Shown: positions 34,479-39,812 of the stretch, piece after piece | Layout: each line of letters begins with the position of its first letter | Position numbering within the stretch: the stretch's first letter is position 1 | Source: Candidatus Gastranaerophilales bacterium | Lineage (GTDB): Bacteria; Cyanobacteriota; Vampirovibrionia; Gastranaerophilales; Gastranaerophilaceae | NCBI GenBank assembly: GCA_944324475.1 | Contig: CALUWK010000015.1 | Coordinates: 1-39,812, forward strand | Reading direction: 5' to 3' | DNA length: 39,812 bases | The notes under the pieces: model-generated | The model's database searches: none | What the model saw: the letters and a program-made list of their open reading frames with translations, nothing else | What the model was told of the DNA's origin: nothing | Translations under genes and position numbers: made by a program

Positions 34479-34948
34479 TGGGAGAATTACAATTTTTTAA
34501 TACAGGTTATGAAGCTTTGTTTTCGGGTTTAGTTTCGGCTTTTATTGCTCAATTTATTAAGGTTGTAACTTATCTTTGTACTCATAAAAAGATTAATTTT
34601 AAGATTTTTACAACAACAGGTGGAATGCCGAGTTCCCATACGGCTGGTGTTATTGCTCTTTCTACTTCGGTTGCATTGATTGAAGGCGTTAGCTCTATGT
34701 TGTTTGCTGTTTCTCTTGGATTTTCACTTATTGTTATGCAAGATGCTTCAGGAATAAGACGTGCAGCGGGAAAAACGGCTGCAACTCTTAACAGGTTGGT
34801 TGATGAATTTGTTCAAAAAAATCATGAAGTAAAACCTTATGCGGCATTGAAAGAGCTTTTGGGTCATACACCGCTTGAGGTTTTTTGTGGCATGTTGCTT
34901 GGAGTTTTGATACCTTTTGTTGTTCATTATTCAAGACAAATATTTTAA
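34478..34948 (+). CDS. Divergent PAP2-family (DUF212) membrane protein
   Basis: 156 residues, similar in plan to B. subtilis YuiD. The motif GGMPSSHTAGVIALST (about 47-62) holds the Ser-His pair of PAP2 phosphatases, and MQDASGIRRAAGKTA (about 87-101) is the family signature. Four hydrophobic segments predict an integral membrane protein. The neighbouring prenyl synthase suggests dephosphorylation of a prenyl (di)phosphate, but this is inferred from context. The start is coupled by TAATG. It ends 5 bases before the stop of a small opposite-strand gene. Confidence 0.9.
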   Translation: MGELQFFNTGYEALFSGLVSAFIAQFIKVVTYLCTHKKINFKIFTTTGGMPSSHTAGVIALSTSVALIEGVSSMLFAVSLGFSLIVMQDASGIRRAAGKTAATLNRLVDEFVQKNHEVKPYAALKELLGHTPLEVFCGMLLGVLIPFVVHYSRQIF

Positions 34949-34953
34949 TATAT

Positions 34954-35124
34954 TTAGTTTATGCTTCTTTTTAGCATTTGTGTTAGGGTCGCTTCTTTTT
35001 TGATTCTTTTTTTAACTTGTTCTTTGGCATTTGATAGTTTAAAAAAGTCGTCGTTGAATTTGCATAAACCTATGGCACAACTTTCGTCATCATTAAAATT
35101 AAAAAGTTTTTTTATTATATCCAT
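34954..35124 (-). CDS. Small 56-residue protein, unrecognised
   Basis: A minus-strand frame from ATG 35124 encodes a 56-residue protein: MDIIKKLFNFNDDESCAIGL, then a Lys-rich helix-prone tail (residues 28-45 with QVKKRIKKEA), ending LKRSIN. A consensus GGAGG lies exactly 6 bases before the ATG. A TTGACT is present upstream on the same strand (35167-35172). The plus-strand frame across this stretch lacks a ribosome site. The N-terminal acidic loop and the Lys-rich tail suggest a nucleic-acid- or ribosome-associated regulator, but nothing is known. It fills most of the gap between the DUF212 gene and the helical-repeat gene. Confidence 0.75.
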   Translation of the reverse strand: MDIIKKLFNFNDDESCAIGLCKFNDDFFKLSNAKEQVKKRIKKEATLTQMLKRSIN

Positions 35125-35201
35125 TAAAAACCTCCGTTATTAATAAATTAATTTTTTTAAATTAAAAGTCAATTTTAATTATATATTTTCGTTTGTCTTT
35201 T

Positions 35202-35229
35202 TTGCTTAAAGTTTTTGATATGCTTTAAT
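35202..35229 (+). promoter_or_regulatory. Promoter of the helical-repeat gene (predicted leaderless)
   Basis: TTGCTT (35202-35207), spacer 16, TTTAAT (35224-35229), then 7 bases to the ATG at 35237. No Shine-Dalgarno. The hexamers are imperfect, but the spacing repeats the pattern of other genes here. Confidence 0.5.
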
Positions 35230-35236
35230 AGTAAAT

Positions 35237-35917
35237 ATGGTTAATGAAATTTTAAAAATAGATGTTCTTGAAGCTGAGCTCTTTTCAAAAATTTTTGAGA
35301 TAGTTGAAATAGAGCAAGTGGCTTCTTGTCAAGAGGCGCAAAAGTTAATATATTATTTAACAAACCATCCATCTCCATTAAGAGAGGCATGTGCTCTTAA
35401 ATTAGAGGAAATTTGCCCTAAATTTTATAATTATTTTTTAGATGATTTTTCAAAAAATAAATTTTTAGATGCCTTGATTGATATTAATCCAAATATTTGT
35501 CGTGCTATGTGTTCTATTATATCTAATGTTAAACAGATAGCTGATTTATTAGAATTAGATATAGTATTAAAAATCAAGGATTTGCTTAAAGAAATAATGA
35601 GTTGTGAAAATACTTGTAAAGATTTTTTTTTAATTTCTGTAAAAAATACTAAAAGCCATGCTAAGAATAAAAAAATATTTGCTCTTTATTGGTTACTTGA
35701 GGCTTTATTTTTTTCTTTTAGTGGAAAATATAATTCTGAAGTATTAGAAATATTGATTGTTACAATAAATTTTAATGACTTTACAATTAGGGAAAAAACC
35801 GCTCAACTTCTAAAAAAAACAGCTAATCCTCCCTTGGAATTATTAAAAAAAGCAAAAAGGGACCAAAATTTTTATGTAAAAATTCAAGTTTATGATAAAA
35901 TTAACTTTGATGATTAG
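35237..35917 (+). CDS. Helical-repeat (HEAT-like) hypothetical protein
   Basis: 226 residues, almost all alpha helix in paired arrangement. A segment such as HPSPLREACALKLEEICPKF (about 49-68) matches the HEAT/armadillo style, and about four to five repeats are likely. Cysteine is frequent (8 residues) but not in a metal-site pattern. No signal peptide or membrane segment. Such proteins are usually scaffolds. It is 17 bases upstream of efp and may be co-transcribed with it. The start is set by the -10 at leaderless spacing. Confidence 0.75.
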   Translation: MVNEILKIDVLEAELFSKIFEIVEIEQVASCQEAQKLIYYLTNHPSPLREACALKLEEICPKFYNYFLDDFSKNKFLDALIDINPNICRAMCSIISNVKQIADLLELDIVLKIKDLLKEIMSCENTCKDFFLISVKNTKSHAKNKKIFALYWLLEALFFSFSGKYNSEVLEILIVTINFNDFTIREKTAQLLKKTANPPLELLKKAKRDQNFYVKIQVYDKINFDD

Positions 35918-35934
35918 ATAAACAGGAATAATTT

Positions 35935-36492
35935 ATGATTTCAGTAAACGATTTAAAAACCGGTTTGACATTGGAAATTGATAACGGATTATGGTCTGTT
36001 GTTGAATTTTTGCATGTAAAACCTGGAAAAGGTGCTGCGTTTGTGCGTTCTAAGCTAAAAAATGTTGAAACAGGACAAGTTGTTGAAAAAACTTTTAGGG
36101 CAGGTGAAAAAGTTGCAAAAGCAATGCTTGACAGGCGCGAGATGCAGTATTTGTATAAAGAAGGTAATGACCTTGTTATGATGGATTTGGAAAGCTATGA
36201 ACAATTACCTGTGCCAGTCGATAGGGTTGGTGATGGTATGAAGTATTTGCAAGAAAATATGACTGTTCAAATATTGTTTCATGACAGTAAAATTATAGGT
36301 ATAGATTTGCCTAATTTTGTTGAATTGAAGGTTATTGATACACCTCCTGCAGAAAAGGGAAATACTGCTCAAGGAGGTAGCAAACCGGCAACGCTTGAGG
36401 GTGGGGCTGTTGTTAATGTGCCGTTTTTTATTCAAACAGGTGATACATTGAGAATAGATACAAGAACAAATGAATATTTAGACAGAGTGTAA
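35935..36492 (+). CDS. efp: Elongation factor P
   Basis: Relieves ribosomes stalled at proline runs. 185 residues with three beta-barrel domains. The tip lysine that receives the post-translational modification is Lys32 in HVKPGKGAAFVRSK. The C-terminal domain has GDTLRIDTRTNEYLDRV, the family end. CAGGAA precedes the ATG. Order efp-accB-accC is shared by cyanobacteria and many Firmicutes. No modifying enzyme (EpmA, EarP, YmfI) is seen in the window, so the modification type is unknown. Confidence 0.98.
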   Translation: MISVNDLKTGLTLEIDNGLWSVVEFLHVKPGKGAAFVRSKLKNVETGQVVEKTFRAGEKVAKAMLDRREMQYLYKEGNDLVMMDLESYEQLPVPVDRVGDGMKYLQENMTVQILFHDSKIIGIDLPNFVELKVIDTPPAEKGNTAQGGSKPATLEGGAVVNVPFFIQTGDTLRIDTRTNEYLDRV

Positions 36493-36503
36493 GGACATAA
36501 TTT

Positions 36504-36953
36504 ATGAAATACGAAATTGAATACATTGAAAAAATTGCCAAAATATTAATTGATAACCAGTTAAGTGAGATAGTCTTGGAAGAAGGCGAGCAAGCTATAA
36601 CCATAAGGAGAGATTTATGTACTGCAGTTCCTGCGGTTAGTCCTGTTGTTTCTGCTGCTCCTGTTGCTTCTTTACAATCTGCTTTACCTCAGACTAAAGA
36701 AGAAAAAACTTCTTCTAAGGGTACTCCAATAGTTTCTCCAATGGTTGGAGCTTTTTATGCTGCTCCGGCTCCGGGTGCTAAACCTTTTGTTAAGGTTGGA
36801 GATGTTGTAAGTGCCGGACAGGTAGTTTGTATTGTTGAAGCAATGAAATTAATGAATGAAATTGAGTCTGAAGTTTCAGGTAAGATTGTCGAAATTTGCG
36901 TTGAAGACGGTCAGAGCGTTGAATACGGTCAAGTTTTGATGTATGTTGAGTAA
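36504..36953 (+). CDS. accB: Biotin carboxyl carrier protein of acetyl-CoA carboxylase
   Basis: Carries carboxybiotin between AccC and AccA-AccD. 149 residues. The N-terminal segment is helical (1-36), followed by an Ala/Pro/Val-rich flexible linker (about 41-70). The biotinyl domain (about 75-149) ends at the conserved tail. The biotinylated residue is Lys115 in VEAMKLMNE. The thumb [10 protein letters not shown] is present. AAGGACA precedes the ATG. 11 bases after efp. Confidence 0.97.
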   Translation: MKYEIEYIEKIAKILIDNQLSEIVLEEGEQAITIRRDLCTAVPAVSPVVSAAPVASLQSALPQTKEEKTSSKGTPIVSPMVGAFYAAPAPGAKPFVKVGDVVSAGQVVCIVEAMKLMNEIESEVSGKIVEICVEDGQSVEYGQVLMYVE

Positions 36954-36995
36954 AATCTGTATAAAGAGCTATTAGCTTTATGCCAAGGAATTGTT

Positions 36996-38363
36996 ATGTT
37001 TAAAAAAGTTTTAATTGCAAATAGGGGCGAAATTGCCATTCGTATTATTAGAGCATGTAGGGAATTAGGTATTGCCACAGTTGCGGTGTATTCTCAGGCT
37101 GATAGTCAAAGTTTGCATGTGTCTCTTGCTGACGAGGCATATTGTATTGGCCCTGCTCAAAGTTCAAAGAGTTATCTTTCTATTCCGGCTTTAATTTCTG
37201 TTGCACTTACATCAGGAGCTGATGCTATACATCCTGGGTATGGTTTTTTGTCTGAAAGAGCAGATTTTGTTTCTATATGTGAAGAGCACCATATTAAATT
37301 TATTGGTCCGTCTGCTGAAGCTATGTTGAAAATGGGCGATAAAGCAAATGCAAGGGCTACAATGGAGGCATCTGGTGTTCCTATTACTCCGGGTCTTGGT
37401 ATTGTTAATGATACAGATACAATAAGAAAATTTGTTGAAAAAGTTGGGTATCCTATAATAATAAAAGCGACTGCCGGCGGTGGCGGTAAGGGCATGCGGA
37501 TTGTAAGAAAAGACGATGAGCTTGATGATGATTTCAATTTGTGTAGAAGTGAGGCTCAAAGCGCTTTTGCTAATCCTGAGGTATATGTTGAGAAATTTAT
37601 CGAAAATCCAAGGCATATTGAGGTTCAAATATTAGCTGATAGTTATGGAAATGTAATTCATCTTGGAGAAAGGGATTGCTCTATTCAAAGAAGAAACCAG
37701 AAATTGTTAGAAGAAGCTCCAAGTATTGCAATAACAGAAGATATTAGAAAAAAAATGGGTGAGGCTGCTATAAATGCTGCTAAATCGATAAATTATGAAG
37801 GAACGGGGACAGTTGAATTTTTATTGGATGAGTCTGATAAAAAGAATAAAAAATTTTACTTTATGGAAATGAACACTCGAGTGCAGGTTGAACATTGTGT
37901 TACTGAAATGATTTCAAATATTGATATTGTTAAGGAACAAATTAGGGTTGCGCAGGGTGAAAAATTATCTTATAAGCAAGAGGATGTAAGATTACTTGGT
38001 CATGCTATTGAGTGCAGAATTAACGCTGAAGATTATGAAAAATGTTTTATGCCTTGTCCGGGTTTGATTGAGGGTTATATTGCTCCGGGTGGTTTTGGTA
38101 CTCGTGTTGATTCTCATGCCTACACTGGATATACCATTCCTCCTTATTATGATTCGCTTGTAGGTAAAGTTATATGTTGGGGAAAAGATCGTGAAGAAGC
38201 TCGCAGAAGAATGTTGAGAGCACTTGATGAATATGTAATTACGGGAATTAAAACAACAATAGGTTTTCATAAAAAAATATTAAACAATTATAATTTTATT
38301 TCGGGTGATTTTAATACAAGCTTTATAGAAAAAAATTATCCTGAGGTTCTTTCAAAGAAATAA
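36996..38363 (+). CDS. accC: Biotin carboxylase subunit of acetyl-CoA carboxylase
   Basis: Carboxylates the biotin on AccB using ATP and bicarbonate. 455 residues, the usual length. The N-terminal domain starts FKKVLIANRGEIAIRIIRAC. The ATP-grasp domain has the Gly-rich loop GGGGKGMR (about 162-169), EVYVEKFIENPRHIEVQIL and EMNTRVQVEH, which includes catalytic residues. The C-terminal domain closes it. AAGGAA lies 7 bases before the ATG. The 42-base gap after accB holds a small imperfect stem, TAAAG...CTTTA. Together with accB, accA and accD, the complete enzyme is encoded in this window. Confidence 0.98.
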   Translation: MFKKVLIANRGEIAIRIIRACRELGIATVAVYSQADSQSLHVSLADEAYCIGPAQSSKSYLSIPALISVALTSGADAIHPGYGFLSERADFVSICEEHHIKFIGPSAEAMLKMGDKANARATMEASGVPITPGLGIVNDTDTIRKFVEKVGYPIIIKATAGGGGKGMRIVRKDDELDDDFNLCRSEAQSAFANPEVYVEKFIENPRHIEVQILADSYGNVIHLGERDCSIQRRNQKLLEEAPSIAITEDIRKKMGEAAINAAKSINYEGTGTVEFLLDESDKKNKKFYFMEMNTRVQVEHCVTEMISNIDIVKEQIRVAQGEKLSYKQEDVRLLGHAIECRINAEDYEKCFMPCPGLIEGYIAPGGFGTRVDSHAYTGYTIPPYYDSLVGKVICWGKDREEARRRMLRALDEYVITGIKTTIGFHKKILNNYNFISGDFNTSFIEKNYPEVLSKK

Positions 38364-38373
38364 GGTATTTATT

Positions 38374-39507
38374 TTGGAATTTAAATTTAAAGAGAATATA
38401 GAAAGTTTTATGAAAATTCTTGCAAAAAATGCCCTTATTAATAATGTTAGGGTTTTTTTTGTAGGTGGATGTGTGCGTGATATATTTTTAGGTGTACCAA
38501 CAAAAGATGTTGATTTTTTAGTTCAAGGGAATGCGTTGGATTTTGTAAATTTTTTTAAGGATGAAGTGTCTGTAGTTTCTGTTCATGATGATTTTGCAAC
38601 GGTTAAGGTATTATATAAAGATATTGTTTTTGATATTGCTTCAAGTAGAGTTGAACATTATCCTTATAGCGGTTGTTTGCCTTGTGTTGATGAGGTTGGA
38701 TGTGATATTAATATCGATGTTAAAAGAAGGGACTTTACAGTAAATTCTATATATGTTGAATTTTTTATGGAAAATGATAATTTAAAGTTTCGTTTGTTTG
38801 ATTTTGTCGATGGAATTAATGATATTAATAATAAAACTTTAAGAGTTTTGCATAATAAAAGTTATGTTGATGATCCTACAAGAATTTTAAGGGGGCTGGA
38901 TTTTAAGTATCGCTTTGGTTTTAAATTTTCTGAAAATGATTTGTCGCTTATAAAAAAATATTTGCTTTGTGTTGATTATGAGTATTTGAGTATTGATAGA
39001 GCATATTCTGTTTTAAGAAAGCTTTTTTTATCAGATAAAAGAGATGATATATTTAGAGAAATAATTGAAAAAAAATATTATAAGATTTTTACACCTATAA
39101 ATTTAGTTGTAAATTTTGATATTATTAAGAGTATTTTGAATGTTTTTTCTTTAAATACTGATGAAATTTCTGAGTTTTATATCAGTATAGTTAAAAATTT
39201 AGAGGTTAAAAAATTTGAGTTTAAAACCAAGGTTCAAATGATTAAATTTTTTTCGAGACTAGACAGAGCTTTTCTTGCATATTATTTTTATAAGACGTCT
39301 GATGAAAATGTAAATTTGTATTATAAAATAAAAGACATTAAATTAAACATCACAGGTAATGATTTGTTTTTGCTTAATTATCCTAAAGGAAAGTTGATTG
39401 GTGAAATTTTAAATAATTTGTATGAAAAAAAATTATCTAATTTATCAGGCTTTTCAACAAAAAATGATGAATTAAATTGGGTTAAAAATAACTTCCCTTT
39501 ATTATAA
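38374..39507 (+). CDS. cca: CCA tRNA nucleotidyltransferase / poly(A) polymerase family
   Basis: 377 residues. The nucleotidyltransferase head has VFFVGGCVRDIFLGVP (about 28-43), DVDF (about 46-49, metal-binding Asp residues), and RRDFTVNSIYVEF near 118. DDPTRILRGLDFKYRFGF marks the RNA-binding and base-selection neck. No HD domain is seen. In cyanobacteria-like lineages a CCA-adding role is expected, and here a tRNA gene without encoded CCA supports the need. A-only adding activity cannot be excluded. The start is a TTG (38374) with AAGG 8 bases upstream, overlapping the accC stop region; ATG 38410 is an alternative but shortens the head. Confidence 0.93.
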   Translation: MEFKFKENIESFMKILAKNALINNVRVFFVGGCVRDIFLGVPTKDVDFLVQGNALDFVNFFKDEVSVVSVHDDFATVKVLYKDIVFDIASSRVEHYPYSGCLPCVDEVGCDINIDVKRRDFTVNSIYVEFFMENDNLKFRLFDFVDGINDINNKTLRVLHNKSYVDDPTRILRGLDFKYRFGFKFSENDLSLIKKYLLCVDYEYLSIDRAYSVLRKLFLSDKRDDIFREIIEKKYYKIFTPINLVVNFDIIKSILNVFSLNTDEISEFYISIVKNLEVKKFEFKTKVQMIKFFSRLDRAFLAYYFYKTSDENVNLYYKIKDIKLNITGNDLFLLNYPKGKLIGEILNNLYEKKLSNLSGFSTKNDELNWVKNNFPLL

Positions 39508-39656
39508 TTTTATAACAGTTTTGAATTTTTTTTACAATTCTTAATATTTTTATTTTTATAAATTGAAGTCTTGTTTGAATTTTGGCGATTTTTAATTATT
39601 AAAAAAATTAATATTTAGTTTCTTTTGTTATAAAAGCGATTTTTCAGTGCATTGAA

Positions 39657-39681
39657 TTCATATAACTATTTTTTATATGAA
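39657..39681 (+). promoter_or_regulatory. 9-bp inverted repeat upstream of the flagellin gene
   Basis: TTCATATAA (39657-39665) and TTATATGAA (39673-39681) with a 7-base loop CTATTTT, 44 bases before the flagellin ATG. It could be an operator or a stem in the leader mRNA. The 218 bases 39508-39725 otherwise hold only AT-rich leader, a TATAAA (39630-39635) and two GCGATTTTT copies 51 bases apart. No clear sigma28 promoter is seen. Confidence 0.5.
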
Positions 39682-39725
39682 CGCAAGGATGTATTGAAAT
39701 AAAGCTTAATGAAAGGAGCTCATTT

Positions 39726-39812
39726 ATGTCAGTAGTTATTAACACGAACATGGACTCTATTAAAGTCCAAAACATTTTGTCAAATTCAACAGATGCATTG
39801 TCTCAAGCAATG
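39726..39812 (+). CDS. fliC: Flagellin, 5' end only (cut by window end)
   Basis: The first 29 codons read MSVVINTNMDSIKVQNILSN and then STDALSQAM, the conserved D0-domain helix of flagellins (xINTNxxSLxAQxxL). Shine-Dalgarno AAAGGAG lies 7 bases before the ATG, suited to strong translation. It extends past the window. Its presence with the export-gate genes supports a flagellated organism. The symbol is given by family; hag is used in some bacteria. Confidence 0.9.
   Translation, partial: MSVVINTNMDSIKVQNILSNSTDALSQAM

Noticed and set aside
34961-35143. Plus-strand 60-codon frame
   Set aside because: It has no Shine-Dalgarno or promoter, and it is the shadow of the minus-strand 56-residue gene with consensus GGAGG.
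39584-39642. Possible FliA promoter for flagellin around TTTAGTTT/AGCGATTT
   Set aside because: Spacing is 13 rather than 11, and the -10 half has only partial match. Too weak to call.

Overview
This window is AT-rich bacterial chromosome carrying core metabolism, translation genes and a flagellar export operon. There are no phage, transposon or CRISPR signatures. The low GC content, the flagellar order fliP-fliQ-fliR-flhB-flhA, the efp-accB-accC order with accD-accA elsewhere, the paired NarL-type regulators and the WPD-ending pentapeptide-repeat protein together suggest a flagellated member of Vampirovibrionia/Melainabacteria (Gastranaerophilales-like, non-photosynthetic Cyanobacteriota). 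This assignment is an inference. A low-GC Firmicute-like lineage cannot be excluded without a tree.

Layout. (1) 1-2 kb: pyrG and gatC on the minus strand, divergent from an operon (2.06-3.9 kb) of two response regulators and a pentapeptide-repeat protein. The shared gap holds a perfect 15-bp inverted repeat. (2) 3.9-5.4 kb: cupin-like protein, panD and a WG-repeat membrane protein, minus strand. (3) 5.5-10.7 kb: a 1433-residue repetitive protein with no recognisable family, with a sigma28-like promoter, beside divergent XRE and LuxR-HTH regulators. The motif AATTTACAAA occurs three times around them. (4) 10.7-15.8 kb: glgA, ruvA, ilvB-ilvN and a secreted protein. (5) 15.9-20.3 kb: tRNA-Pro(UGG), a broken small ORF, a radical SAM/SPASM protein, rpsG-rpsL, a hypothetical gene, tgt-ndk. 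(6) 20.4-21.3 kb: two plus-strand unknowns. (7) 21.3-32.5 kb: a long minus-strand gene train reading accD, accA, fliP, fliQ, fliR, flhB, flhA, PilZ protein, small membrane protein, histidine kinase, HD-GYP response regulator, P-loop protein. It couples fatty-acid synthesis, flagellar export and a c-di-GMP module. (8) 32.6-39.8 kb: rsgA, a prenyl synthase, a DUF212 phosphatase-like protein, a previously unlisted 56-residue minus-strand gene, a helical-repeat protein, efp, accB, accC, cca and the start of a flagellin gene.

The genes form coherent sets. All four acetyl-CoA carboxylase subunits are here, in two clusters. The flagellar export gate and a flagellin sit with PilZ and HD-GYP proteins. 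A CCA-adding enzyme accompanies a tRNA gene that does not encode CCA. The most interesting system-level signal is that many first-in-transcript genes have a -10 hexamer only 6-7 bases before the start codon and no Shine-Dalgarno sequence, implying leaderless mRNAs. Operon-internal genes and several other promoter-proximal genes keep good Shine-Dalgarno sequences.
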